64,000 nucleotides of DNA from Barrientosiimonas humi (GCF_006716095.1 NZ_VFOK01000001.1:1829375-1893374); one strand, 5' to 3'. Numbered from the stretch's first letter, positions 7,716 to 15,912 are shown. Notes: generated by a model from the letters alone, not told the origin. Numbers and translations: made by a program.

Positions 7716-8939
7716 TCACCAACCCAGCAACCGGCGTACGACGGTGTCGGCGAGCAGCCGGCCTCGCCGGGTGAGCACGAGTCGCCCGCGCAGGGCCGCC
7801 GGCCCGTCGAGCAGCCCGTCCGCGATCAGCCCCGCCACCGCACTGCGGCCGGCGGGGCTGATCGCGTCACGCGGCAGACCCTCGACGAGCCGGATCCCGA
7901 GCAGCACCTCCTCGTCGTGGCGCTGCTCGGCGGTCAGCTCCTCGCGCGCGTACGCCGGAGAGTCACCGGCCGACAGGCGCTGGGCAAAAGCGTTGGGGTG
8001 CTTGACGTTCCACCACCGCACGCCGCCGACGTGGCTGTGCGCTCCGGGGCCGACGCCCCACCAGTCACCGCCTCGCCAGTAGCCCTCGTTGTGGCGGCAC
8101 CGCGTGGCCTCGTCGCGCGACCAGTTGCTGATCTCGTACCACCCGAGCCCGGTGCCGGTGAGCAGCTCGTCGGCGAGCTCGTACTTGTCGGCCTCGTCGT
8201 CGTCATCGGGCATCGTGACCTCCCCGCGGCGGACCTGGGCGGCCAGCCGGGTGCCCTGCTCGACGACGAGGGCGTAGGCGCTGACGTGGTCGGGCTCGAG
8301 CGCGACGGCCGCCTCGAGGCTGGTGCGCCAGTCCTCGAGCGACTCCCCCGGCGTGCCGTAGATCAGGTCGACGCTGACCTGCATGCCCGCGGCGCGGACG
8401 CCGTCAACGGCGCGCGCGACGTTGGCCGGGTCGTGCGTGCGGTCGAGCGTGCGCAGCACGTGCGGGACGGCCGACTGCATGCCGAGGCTGACCCGGGTGA
8501 AGCCGCCGTCGGCCAACTCGCGCAGCGACTCGGGCGTGACCGAGTCGGGGTTGGCCTCGGTCGTCACCTCGGCGTCGTCGGCGAGCCCGAACCGCTCGCG
8601 CAGCCGGTCGAGCATGCGCACCAGGTCGCCCGAGCGGAGCATCGTGGGTGTGCCGCCGCCGACGAACACGGTGTCGACGCGCGGCCGGTCGTCGCCGAGA
8701 ACCGTTGCAGCCAGGTCGATCTCGGCCATCGCGGCGTCGGCATAGGTGTCGAGGCTGGCGCCCTGCTGGCCCAGCTCGGGCAGCGTGTAGGTGTTGAAGT
8801 CGCAGTAGCCGCAGCGCACCGAGCAGAACGGCACGTGCAGGTAGATGCCGAACGGTCGCTCGCCCAGCCCGGCGAGGGCGTACGTCGGGAGGGCGCCGTC
8901 GCGCGGCGCGGGGTCTCCGTCGGGCAGGGCACTGGGCAT
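7716..8939 (-). CDS. hemW: Radical SAM haem chaperone HemW
   Basis: A 407-residue radical SAM protein. The [4Fe-4S]-binding CSVRCGYC motif at about residues 39-46 is followed by DFNTYT, and the family segments TVFVGGGTPTML, TTEANPDS, SLGMQS and VDLIYGTPGES are present. Proteins of this type were long annotated as oxygen-independent coproporphyrinogen oxidases, but the HemW branch binds haem and inserts it into target proteins. ATG 8939 is used; an ATG three codons upstream (8948) is possible. It lies close to lepA, as often seen in bacteria, though here about 9 kb away. Confidence 0.9.
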   Translation of the reverse strand: MPSALPDGDPAPRDGALPTYALAGLGERPFGIYLHVPFCSVRCGYCDFNTYTLPELGQQGASLDTYADAAMAEIDLAATVLGDDRPRVDTVFVGGGTPTMLRSGDLVRMLDRLRERFGLADDAEVTTEANPDSVTPESLRELADGGFTRVSLGMQSAVPHVLRTLDRTHDPANVARAVDGVRAAGMQVSVDLIYGTPGESLEDWRTSLEAAVALEPDHVSAYALVVEQGTRLAAQVRRGEVTMPDDDDEADKYELADELLTGTGLGWYEISNWSRDEATRCRHNEGYWRGGDWWGVGPGAHSHVGGVRWWNVKHPNAFAQRLSAGDSPAYAREELTAEQRHDEEVLLGIRLVEGLPRDAISPAGRSAVAGLIADGLLDGPAALRGRLVLTRRGRLLADTVVRRLLGW

Positions 8940-8985
8940 GCGTGTCATTCTCGCCCGCCCAGCGCACAGGTGTGAGTCTGGGGCG

Positions 8986-9729
8986 GTGAGCTCATCCCTG
9001 CCCGGCACACCGACCCCGACCGACGTTCGGCCAGTGGGAGCACCGCCCTTCGCCGCTCCGGGGTCCGTCGTGCACTGGACCTATCGCGGGGCAGGGTGGG
9101 TCCACGGCGCTCCGCAGCACGTGAACCCGATGCGCGTCGTCCGCGACGACGAGCGCGGGCTGGTCGCGTGGCTGGCCGAGGGCACGGTACTGCTGCAACC
9201 CCGCTATCCCGACGGCGGAACTTTCCGGGAGCGCCCGCTCTCCGAGCGCTTCCTCCCGTCCACGCAGCGTGACCGCATCAGCGCTCGTGCTCGTTGGCGC
9301 GGACCAGGCATCCTGCGGATAGCCCCGACGGACCGGCCTTTCAGCGTGTGGCTCTTCTGGTCGACGCAGGGCCAGTTCGCGGGGTGGTACGCCAACCTCG
9401 AGAACCCGCTGCTGCGGGCCGGCGACCGCTGCTTCACGTCGGACCATGTGCTCGATGTCTGGATCACGGCCGACGGCCAGGTGCGCTGGAAGGACGAGGA
9501 CGAGCTGGCTGAGGCCGTCGCTCAAGGCCGATACACCGAGGCGCAGGCGCAGGCGCTTCGCACCCACGGGGAACAGGCGATCGATGAGTTCCGTTCCGGC
9601 GCCTGGATGTTCGACGCGAGGTGGACCAGCTGGCGCGCACCGGCCGACTGGACCGTCCCCCACCTCCCCGACGACGCCCACTGGCAGCTGGATCTGCTCG
9701 ACCGCGGTGGCCGGGGCAGTCCCGGGTGA
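8986..9729 (+). CDS. DUF402 domain protein
   Basis: A 247-residue protein starting at GTG 8986, divergent from hemW. The DUF402 part covers roughly residues 50-190: AWLAEGTVLLQPR, FSVWLFWSTQGQFAGWYANLENPL and the metal-site-like DHVLDVWITADGQVRWKDEDEL, where acidic residues are typical. DUF402 members include nucleoside diphosphatases and FomD-type phosphoesterases, so a phosphate-ester or phosphonate-ester hydrolase is plausible. The C-terminal FRSGAWMFDARWTSWRAPADWTVP-like end is typical for actinobacterial versions. Substrate unknown. Confidence 0.8.
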   Translation: MSSSLPGTPTPTDVRPVGAPPFAAPGSVVHWTYRGAGWVHGAPQHVNPMRVVRDDERGLVAWLAEGTVLLQPRYPDGGTFRERPLSERFLPSTQRDRISARARWRGPGILRIAPTDRPFSVWLFWSTQGQFAGWYANLENPLLRAGDRCFTSDHVLDVWITADGQVRWKDEDELAEAVAQGRYTEAQAQALRTHGEQAIDEFRSGAWMFDARWTSWRAPADWTVPHLPDDAHWQLDLLDRGGRGSPG

Positions 9730-9755
9730 CCCTGGCGGCCCCACCGATAGTCGGG

Positions 9756-9955
9756 CGTACGTCCTCGCGGACCTCCGCCGAAGGGTGCGCCAGAGCGCAC
9801 GGGTCGGCGGTGGACCGCCGGTGGGTGCGGAGCCGTACGTTCTCGCGGTCCTCCGCCGAAGGGTGCGCCAGAACGCACGGTTCGACGGTGGACCGCCGGT
9901 GGGCGTGCGGGCGTGGCGCACCCCCGCACACCGGTCCTCCGCCGCAAGGTGCGCT
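9756..9955. repeat. 78-bp tandem repeat, two full copies and a decayed third
   Basis: Copy 1 at 9756-9833 and copy 2 at 9834-9911 share CGTACGT-CTCGCGG, CTCCGCCGAAGGGTGCGCCA, then GTGGACCGCCGGTGG. A partial third copy (GTCCTCCGCCGCAAGGTGCG) runs to about 9955. The period is 78 bp, a multiple of three, yet no gene-like frame is convincing across it. It fills the gap between the DUF402 gene and the acetyltransferase. Confidence 0.8.
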
Positions 9956-9975
9956 CCCCGCGTTAGCGTCCGGGC

Positions 9976-11160
9976 GTGACCTACGACATCCGCCTCGCCA
10001 CCACCGACGACGTCGACGCGCTCGCACGGCTGAGCAGCGAGTCGTTCGGCTACCCCGTCTCCGACCACCCGCACCCGGACCCGCAGGCGACCGGGCGCAC
10101 GACGTACGTCGCCGCTCACCAGGGCCGGATCGTCGCCTGCGTGGTGCACCGGCGCTACGACTCCTGGTTCTGGGGGACGCGGGTGCCGACGGCCGGCATC
10201 GCCGGGGTGAAGGTCGCGACCGAGCATCGCGGGAACGGCCTGCTCACACCGCTGTTCGAGCGCTGCCTGAGCGACGCCGCGTCCGAGGGGCGACCGGTCA
10301 GCACGCTGTACCCGACCGCGCCCGGCATCTACCGCCGGTTCGGCTACGAGCTGTTCGCGAGCTACGACCACGAGACGGTGCTGCCCACCGCAGCCCTCGC
10401 CCAGGTGCGCCCGGGAGGCGGCTCGTTGCGCCGGGCCGAGCTCGCCGACGTCCCCCAGATCCGGCGGGTCTACGACGAGTGGGCGAGGGCGTACAACGGT
10501 CCGTTGACGCGTGACGGCGCGAGCTTCCCGGCCACGGATTCCGAGCTGCTCGAGGCGTTCTCGGGCGCAACCCTGGCGCTCGACGAGGCCGGCGGCGTCG
10601 TCGGGTACGCCCTGTGGGAGCGCACCGGCGGCTACGGCGCCGACGGGGTGCTCGACGTGCGCGACCTCGTCACCCTGACCGCCGACGCGACGCGCCTGCT
10701 GGCTCACGCCCTCGGCTCGTCGGCCGGCGTGGCCCCCACCACGGTGCTCAGCACCAGCCCCTCCGACCTGCTCGACCTCCTGCTGCCCAGCAGCCCGCGC
10801 ACGGTGCGGCGGGCATACCCCTACATGCTCGCGGTGCTCGACGTCGCCGGCGCCCTCACCTCTCGCGGTTTCGCCGAGATCCTCGACGGCACAACGACGT
10901 TCGCGGTCGAGGGTCTACCGCTCAGCGGCCAGGACGGCACCTACGCCCTGACCGTCGACGGCGGCCGGACGAGCGTCGAACGCACCGACGCCGCCCCGGC
11001 TGCGACCTTCACCGCCCGCGGCCTCGCCCTGCGCTTCGCCGGCACGCACTCCAACCTCGATCTGCGCCGCGCGGGCCTGCTCACCGGCCCGACCGGCGAC
11101 GACGCCCGCTGGGACGCCCTGTTCAGCGGGCGGACCCCGCAGGTGCGCGACTACTTCTGA
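9976..11160 (+). CDS. Eis-like GNAT N-acetyltransferase with C-terminal SCP2-like domain
   Basis: A 394-residue protein with the three-part plan of the Eis family: an N-terminal GNAT domain (acetyl-CoA loop in GVKVATEHRGNGLLTPLF at about 76-93), a second degenerate GNAT-like domain (about 155-270), and a sterol-carrier-like C-terminal domain from about 285. The protein ends with DYF, and a free terminal aromatic carboxylate is typical of Eis enzymes, where it acts as the catalytic base region. Eis enzymes acetylate amines such as aminoglycosides and peptide lysines. GTG start. The 3' end overlaps the convergent transporter gene by 38 bp. Confidence 0.87.
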   Translation: MTYDIRLATTDDVDALARLSSESFGYPVSDHPHPDPQATGRTTYVAAHQGRIVACVVHRRYDSWFWGTRVPTAGIAGVKVATEHRGNGLLTPLFERCLSDAASEGRPVSTLYPTAPGIYRRFGYELFASYDHETVLPTAALAQVRPGGGSLRRAELADVPQIRRVYDEWARAYNGPLTRDGASFPATDSELLEAFSGATLALDEAGGVVGYALWERTGGYGADGVLDVRDLVTLTADATRLLAHALGSSAGVAPTTVLSTSPSDLLDLLLPSSPRTVRRAYPYMLAVLDVAGALTSRGFAEILDGTTTFAVEGLPLSGQDGTYALTVDGGRTSVERTDAAPAATFTARGLALRFAGTHSNLDLRRAGLLTGPTGDDARWDALFSGRTPQVRDYF

Positions 11161-12232
11161 GCAGCGCACGAGCGGTCGCGCCGGCGCACAGCGACCAGGT
11201 GCCGACCAGACCGACGCAGACCACGACGCCCAGCAGGCTCAGCGCACCCGACCCGGTGCCCGCCGCCAGCTGGTAGGCGCCGAGCGACAGCGTCCCCACG
11301 GGGAAGGTCATGGCCCACCAGCCGGGGGTGAACGGCATCCGCGCCGCGAACCCGCGCAGCGTCTGCCACACCGCCCAGGCCACCAGCCCGGCTCCCACGA
11401 CGAGCAGCACCAGGCCGTACGCGTTCACGATCCCGCGCAGTGCCGTCGCCGCTCCCCGGGTCAGCTCGGGCGTCGCGGCGGTGACGAGCACCTGCGCGGC
11501 GGCCGTCGACTGACCCACGATCCCGAGCGGGATCCACGCGCTCGGCGCCATGACCGGCGTGAGCGGCCGCACCCGCCAGTGGTGGTGGTAGGCCACCGCG
11601 AAGATCACCGCGCCGAGCAGCAGCGCCACGACGAAGCACAGCGACGACGCCAGCACGAGCCCCGTGCGCCACGGGTCGCCCAGCCGGTGCGCGATGCCGG
11701 CGCCGACGGTCGCCGAGACCATCGGCGACACCACGGCCAGCCCCCACGTCATCGCCGGCTCGCCGATGTCGCGCCGCAGCAGCACGAGCAGGAAGCCGAT
11801 CGCCGTCCCGACGCCGAGCAGCGTGCCGAGCACCCAGGTGACCTCGTCGACCCGCCAGGACAAGTCGGTGAGCCGGGGCACCCACCCGGGAACCACTGTC
11901 GCTGTTGCGGATCCGGCCGACAGCACCCCCATCGACACCATGCCCCAGGTGACCAGGACCTTCGGGTCCCGCAGCGTGCTCGCCAGGGTGCCGGGCGTCG
12001 TCAGGCACCGTCGCGCGAAGCCGATCGACAGGCCGAGGCACACGACCCAGCTGACGAGCAGCAGGGTGCGCGCGGCGTACGTCGCCCCCGGCAGCCGGTC
12101 GTGGTGCAGCTGCAGCAGCGTCGCGAGGATGGACGTCCCCATGACCGAGCCGAACCACTGCGGCCCCGTCTTCGGGAGAGCAGGAGCCGGTGCAGCACCG
12201 GTCTGCGGACGCGCCGTGGTCACCGTCAGCAT
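11123..12232 (-). CDS. TDT-family (SLAC1/TehA-like) transporter, second paralogue
   Basis: A 369-residue integral membrane protein of the tellurite-resistance/dicarboxylate transporter family, which has about ten transmembrane helices. It begins its core with GPQWFGSVMGTSILATLLQLH, the family signature, and carries VAYHHHWRVRPLTPV and AWIPLGIVGQSTAAAQ. Substrate might be an anion such as malate, sulfite or another dicarboxylate; this cannot be decided from sequence. It is the same length as, and similar throughout to, the gene at 12226-13335, which it overlaps by 7 bases. It is probably the distal gene of that pair. Confidence 0.88.
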   Translation of the reverse strand: MLTVTTARPQTGAAPAPALPKTGPQWFGSVMGTSILATLLQLHHDRLPGATYAARTLLLVSWVVCLGLSIGFARRCLTTPGTLASTLRDPKVLVTWGMVSMGVLSAGSATATVVPGWVPRLTDLSWRVDEVTWVLGTLLGVGTAIGFLLVLLRRDIGEPAMTWGLAVVSPMVSATVGAGIAHRLGDPWRTGLVLASSLCFVVALLLGAVIFAVAYHHHWRVRPLTPVMAPSAWIPLGIVGQSTAAAQVLVTAATPELTRGAATALRGIVNAYGLVLLVVGAGLVAWAVWQTLRGFAARMPFTPGWWAMTFPVGTLSLGAYQLAAGTGSGALSLLGVVVCVGLVGTWSLCAGATARALLRSSRAPAGSAR

Positions 12233-13335
12233 GCTTCCACGGCCGCTCCCCGGGCGATGCCACGGCCACCGCGCAGCAGCGCGTGCCCGGTCGCGAGCGC
12301 GCACAGCGTCCAGGTCCCGACGAGCGCCACGCAGACGACCACGGCGAGCCCGCGCAGCACCTCCAGCCCGGTGCCACCGGCCAGCGTGTAGGCGCCCAGC
12401 GACAGCGTCCCGAACGGGAAGACCAGCCCCCACCAGCTCGGCGAGAAGGCCATGCCCGCGCGGAAGCCGCGCACCGTGTGCAGCGCGGCCCACCCGACGA
12501 GCACGGCGCCGAACGCCACCAGCGCCAGCCCGTACGCATTCGCCACCATCCGCAGCGTCTCGCCCGTCCACGGGCCGAGTCCGCCGCCCGCGGCCGTGAC
12601 GAGTCCCTGGGCCGCCGCCGTCGACTGGCCCACGACCCCGAGCGGGATCCACGCCGTGGTGGCGGCAGCCGGCAGCAGCGGCGCCACCCGCCAGTGGTGG
12701 TGGTAGCCGACGGCGAAGATCACCCCGGCCAGCAGCAGGCCGATCGTGAAGCACAGGGCGGCCGCGACGAGGAGCCCGGCCCGCCACGCCCCGTCCGTCC
12801 GCATGGCGAGCGCGGCGCCGCTGGTGGCCGAGACCACCGGCGGCACGACCGCGAGACCCCAGGTCAGGGTCGGGGCGCCGATGTCGTGGCGCACGAGCAC
12901 CGACAGGAACCCCACGGCCGTCACGAGCCCGAGCGTGGTGCCCACGACCCACAGCACCAGGTCGACGCCCCACGCGAACCCCGTCAGCCCCGGCACCCAC
13001 GCCGGCAGCACGACCGCCGTGGCCGACCCGACGCCGAGCACCCCCATGGCGACCAGGCCCCAGGTGACCGCGACGCCCACGTCGCGCACGGTGGCGCCGA
13101 ACGCGCCGGGGACGGTGCGGCAGCGACGCGCGAACGCCGCGCTCAGTCCGATCAGCAGCGCCGCGGCGACGACGAGCAGCACCCGCGAGGCGATCTCGGC
13201 GCCGGGCAGCATCTCCCGGTGCAGGTGCAGCAGCGTCGCGAGGATGCCGGTGCCCATGACCGAGCCGAACCACTGCGGACCCGCCTGGGGCAGGTCGGGC
13301 GCGGTGGCGGCGCGGGCCAGGGTCGTGGGCTGCAT
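12226..13335 (-). CDS. TDT-family (SLAC1/TehA-like) transporter, first paralogue
   Basis: A 369-residue membrane protein with the same segments as its downstream paralogue: AGPQWFGSVMGTGILATLLHL, VGYHHHWRVAPLLPA, TAWIPLGVVGQSTAAAQG and SWWGLVFPFGTLSLGAYTLA. ATG 13335 is used; a longer in-frame version starts at 13389, overlapping a strong palindrome, so it is less likely. The pair looks like a tandem duplication, possibly making a two-subunit carrier or two carriers of different specificity. A LysR-type gene lies divergently 228 bp upstream. Confidence 0.88.
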   Translation of the reverse strand: MQPTTLARAATAPDLPQAGPQWFGSVMGTGILATLLHLHREMLPGAEIASRVLLVVAAALLIGLSAAFARRCRTVPGAFGATVRDVGVAVTWGLVAMGVLGVGSATAVVLPAWVPGLTGFAWGVDLVLWVVGTTLGLVTAVGFLSVLVRHDIGAPTLTWGLAVVPPVVSATSGAALAMRTDGAWRAGLLVAAALCFTIGLLLAGVIFAVGYHHHWRVAPLLPAAATTAWIPLGVVGQSTAAAQGLVTAAGGGLGPWTGETLRMVANAYGLALVAFGAVLVGWAALHTVRGFRAGMAFSPSWWGLVFPFGTLSLGAYTLAGGTGLEVLRGLAVVVCVALVGTWTLCALATGHALLRGGRGIARGAAVEAC

Positions 13336-13389
13336 GCTCCAAGGCTGCCGGGCCGCGCGTCGGCGCAGTAGCCCCCGGAACGGCATCAC

Positions 13390-13410
13390 GACATATCCCC
13401 TGGATATGTC
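13390..13410. promoter_or_regulatory. Perfect palindrome with LysR-type T-N11-A box
   Basis: Arms GACATATCC (13390-13398) and GGATATGTC (13402-13410) are perfect 9-base inverted repeats around CCT. The core contains T-N11-A (TATCC...GGATA), the usual recognition pattern of LysR-type regulators. It lies 55 bp before the first transporter start and 153 bp before the LysR gene, so it probably controls the transporter pair. Confidence 0.7.
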
Positions 13411-13453
13411 TCGCTGGCCATGTCGAATTCCACGAGCCCGGCTCCGACGTACG

Positions 13454-13543
13454 GTGACGGCCTATCGCGAGGCGGCTCGGCTCACCGCGAGCGCCCCCGA
13501 GCAGCGATACCTCAACCGGCGCCTCGCCGCGCTCACCGGATGA
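13454..13543 (+). pseudogene. C-terminal remnant of an ECF sigma factor-like gene
   Basis: Thirty codons ending in TGA at 13541-13543 translate to VTAYREAARLTASAPEQRYL followed by NRRLAALTG. This resembles the extreme C-terminus of ECF-type sigma factors with a tetratricopeptide-like tail (AYR.A...T...EQRYL..R...L). No matching body of such a gene is upstream; the preceding bases are the palindrome and transporter gene. I read it as a fossil end of a deleted gene. The match is from memory and short. Confidence 0.45.
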
Positions 13544-13562
13544 GGAGCCATACGCTTCGGGC

Positions 13563-14450
13563 ATGACCGACTGGCCCGACCTCAGCGCCCTCGAGCTGCT
13601 GGTCGCCGTCGCCGACCACGGCAGCCTCAGCGCGGGTGCGCGAGCGGTCGGCACGGCGCAGCCCAACGCCAGCCGCTCCCTCGCCCGCCTCGAGCGCCGG
13701 CTCGGTCTCGGGCTGCTGCAGCGGTCCACGCGCGGCTCCACCCTCACCCCGGCCGGGCTCATGGTCGTCGAGTGGGCGCGTCAGGTGCTCACCGCGGCCA
13801 CCGAACTGCGCGAGGGCGCGAGCACGCTGCGCGACGAGGGCACCGCGCGGCTCACCGTCGCCGCGAGCCAGACCATCGCCGAGCACCTGCTGCCCGGCTG
13901 GCTGTCGCACCTGCGCGAGACCGAGCCGTCGGTCTCGGTGGTCGCGCACGTCGAGAACACCCAGCAGGTCGTCGACGACGTGCGCCGCGGCCGCGCCGAC
14001 GTGGGGTTCGTCGAGGGGCCGCAGGCACCGTCGGGCCTGCACCACGCCACCGTCGCGACCGACGAGCTGGTGCTCGTCGTCGCGCCCGACCACCCGTGGG
14101 CGCGGCGCCGCAAGCCGGTCGGGCCCGACGAGCTGGCGGCCACTCCCCTGGTCTCCCGCGAGGCGGGGTCCGGCACCCGCATCGCCCTGGCCGCGGCCCT
14201 GGCACCGCGCGAGCTCGCGCCGCCCGAGCTGGAGTTCGCCAGCAACGCGGCCGTGCGGGTCAGCTGCGAGGGTGGCTACGCCCCCGCGGTGCTGAGCCGC
14301 CTCGCGGTCGCCGACGCCCTCGCCTCCCGCGCGCTGCGCGAGGTCCCGCTCGCCGGAGTCTCGCTGCACCGCCGGCTGCGCGCGGTCTGGGGCGGGCCGC
14401 GGCGGCTGCGCGGCCCGGCGGCGAGCCTGGTCGCGATCGCCCGCGCCTGA
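13563..14450 (+). CDS. LysR-family transcriptional regulator
   Basis: A 295-residue regulator. The N-terminal helix-turn-helix covers residues 5-65 (LSALELLVAVADHGSLSAGA, AQPNASRSLARLERRLG, LLQRSTRGSTLTPAG), and the substrate-binding domain follows from about 90 (LTVAASQTIAEHLLPGWL, DVGFVEG, LVVAPDHPWA). It faces away from the two TDT transporters and is separated from them by the palindrome at 13390, so it is the natural candidate for their activator or repressor. The inducer is unknown. Confidence 0.92.
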   Translation: MTDWPDLSALELLVAVADHGSLSAGARAVGTAQPNASRSLARLERRLGLGLLQRSTRGSTLTPAGLMVVEWARQVLTAATELREGASTLRDEGTARLTVAASQTIAEHLLPGWLSHLRETEPSVSVVAHVENTQQVVDDVRRGRADVGFVEGPQAPSGLHHATVATDELVLVVAPDHPWARRRKPVGPDELAATPLVSREAGSGTRIALAAALAPRELAPPELEFASNAAVRVSCEGGYAPAVLSRLAVADALASRALREVPLAGVSLHRRLRAVWGGPRRLRGPAASLVAIARA

Positions 14451-14462
14451 GGCGCGCCCGCG

Positions 14463-14557
14463 CGGGCAGAACGGGTCGATACCGACCCCAAAGCACACGC
14501 CCGGGGCCGTCCAGCCGGGCAGAACGGGTCGATACCGACCCCCAAACACACGCCCCC
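14463..14557. repeat. Two 53-bp direct repeats, each with a stem-loop, between convergent genes
   Basis: CGGGCAGAACGGGTCGATAC starts both copies, at 14463 and 14516, and each goes on to CGACCCC and a CACACGCCC segment. Each holds the perfect stem GGGTCG-ATAC-CGACCC (14473-14488 and 14526-14541). They lie between the stops of the LysR gene and the DUF4442 gene, so they may act as a bidirectional terminator or be a REP-like element. No T-run is present. Confidence 0.7.
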
Positions 14558-14576
14558 GACGTACGCACTCCGCGGC

Positions 14577-15101
14577 TCAGGCGGTGGCCGGCACCTTCTC
14601 CTGGGCGGACGAGGCGGTCGGCGACGCACCCTTCGACGACGACTTCGCCGTCACCCAGATCGGGATCGTGCCGCGCACGACCTCGCTGCCGTCGTCGATG
14701 ATCCCGGTGCAACGCACCTGCACCTCGAACGGCGGCTCCTGGTCCCAGTCGGCCGGGTCGGTCTCGGCGACGCAGCGCACGTCAGTGGTGACCTTCGCGA
14801 GGTAGTCGAGCCGAATCCCCTTGGGGATCCAGCGCATCCCGCGCGGCGTGGTCGCCTCGGCCAGCAGCCCCATCGCCGCCTCCATGCCGTTGGCGACCGC
14901 GATCGCGTGCACCGTGCCGATGTGGTTCTGCACGCCCCGACGCTTGCGGATCTTCACCTCGCCGCGGTGCGGGCGCATGTCGAGCACCCACGGCCGGACG
15001 GTGGCGAAGTAGGGCGCCTTGAGCATGAAGCCGACGCTGAACGCCTGCTTGCCGAGCGGGCGACGGTCGAGCTTGCGAAAGAGGTCGTACGACGAGGTCA
15101 T
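14577..15101 (-). CDS. DUF4442 hotdog-fold protein
   Basis: A 174-residue protein matching DUF4442, related to acyl-CoA thioesterases of the hotdog fold. Core segments are MLKAPYFATVRPWVLDMRPH, KRRGVQNHIGTVHAIAVANG (the part corresponding to the hotdog helix) and DYLAKVTTDVRC. The last 25 residues are Ser/Ala-rich and probably disordered. The substrate is unknown. A second DUF4442 protein is encoded at 50294-50851, with little similarity outside the fold. Confidence 0.82.
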   Translation of the reverse strand: MTSSYDLFRKLDRRPLGKQAFSVGFMLKAPYFATVRPWVLDMRPHRGEVKIRKRRGVQNHIGTVHAIAVANGMEAAMGLLAEATTPRGMRWIPKGIRLDYLAKVTTDVRCVAETDPADWDQEPPFEVQVRCTGIIDDGSEVVRGTIPIWVTAKSSSKGASPTASSAQEKVPATA

Positions 15102-15153
15102 GCCCCGATGTTACCCGTCGGTAGTCCTCGATTCGCGTGCTTGCGACGACGCG

Positions 15154-15810
15154 TCAGCGCTGCACGGCGAGCTTGCCGGCCAGGCCGATCATGGCGATCC
15201 CGCCACCGGCCTTCAGCCGCTGCATCCGGCGGGGCCTGCGCTGGAACCAGCCGCGCAGCGTCCCGGCCGCGCAGATCCACAGGGTCTCGATGAGGACCTG
15301 GGCGACGCCGCCGGTGATGCCGATGATGAGCATCTGCAGGGTCGGGCTCCCGAGGCTGTGGTCGACGAACTGCGGCAGGATCGCCATGAGCGAGACGATG
15401 CTCTTGGGGTTGGCGACGCCGACGGTGACCCCCTGGCGGATCTCTGCCGTCCTGGTCTTTGCCGTCCTGGTCGCCGGAGCTCCGGTCATCGATTCGACCT
15501 GGTGGTCGGGCTCGGCGTGGCGCGCTGCGAGCAAGGACTGCACACCGAGGAACAGCAGGTAGCACGCGCCGGCGATCTTCACCACCAGGAAGAGCTTCGC
15601 CGACGTGGCGACGATGACCCCCAGGCCCGCGAGCACCAGCGCGAGCAGGACCATTCCGCCCATGGCGTTGCCGAACATGATCCACATCGCCGACCGTCGT
15701 CCTCGGGTGATGGCGCGGCTGGTCTCCAGCAGCACCGACGGGCCGGGGATCGCCGACAGCAGTGCTGACAGGACGAGGAATCCAACGACCAGGCTGGGGT
15801 TCACGGGCAC
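15154..15810 (-). CDS. LysE/RhtB-family amino-acid exporter
   Basis: A 218-residue membrane protein with the LysE start (FLVLSALLSAIPGPSVLLE, where PGP is the family signature) and about six hydrophobic segments (10-30, 42-64, 70-92, 128-150, 155-180, 195-215). A hydrophilic stretch at about 97-125 forms a cytoplasmic loop. The family exports basic or neutral amino acids such as lysine, arginine, threonine or homoserine. GTG start at 15810. Divergent from the HEAT-repeat gene, with a long inverted repeat between. Confidence 0.88.
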   Translation of the reverse strand: MPVNPSLVVGFLVLSALLSAIPGPSVLLETSRAITRGRRSAMWIMFGNAMGGMVLLALVLAGLGVIVATSAKLFLVVKIAGACYLLFLGVQSLLAARHAEPDHQVESMTGAPATRTAKTRTAEIRQGVTVGVANPKSIVSLMAILPQFVDHSLGSPTLQMLIIGITGGVAQVLIETLWICAAGTLRGWFQRRPRRMQRLKAGGGIAMIGLAGKLAVQR

Positions 15811-15868
15811 GGCTGCGACGCTACCGGGTCGCGCGGGGTCCGCTGGTCATGACGAGACGAGCGCCGGA

Positions 15869-15895
15869 GTCCGAGGCAAATCGTTTGCCTCCGAC
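15869..15895. promoter_or_regulatory. Inverted repeat between lysE-like and HEAT-repeat genes
   Basis: GTCCGAGGCAAA (15869-15880), TCG and TTTGCCTCCGAC (15884-15895) form an inverted repeat with 11 of 12 matching positions; the inner 8 bases GAGGCAAA/TTTGCCTC are perfect. Dyads of this size with a 3-base centre are typical repressor operators. No local regulator gene is adjacent, so the binding protein is unknown. Confidence 0.6.
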
Positions 15896-15912
15896 GACGC
15901 ATCCGTCGTGCG

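Noticed and set aside
9756-9955. CRISPR array
   Set aside because: Units are directly adjacent and 78 bp long without unique spacers, and no cas genes are present.
9464-10027. Minus-strand frame with a repeated 26-residue unit (HRRSTVEPCVLAHPSAE)
   Set aside because: It arises from the 78-bp repeat being a multiple of three. It runs into both neighbouring genes, lacks a start signal and resembles no family.
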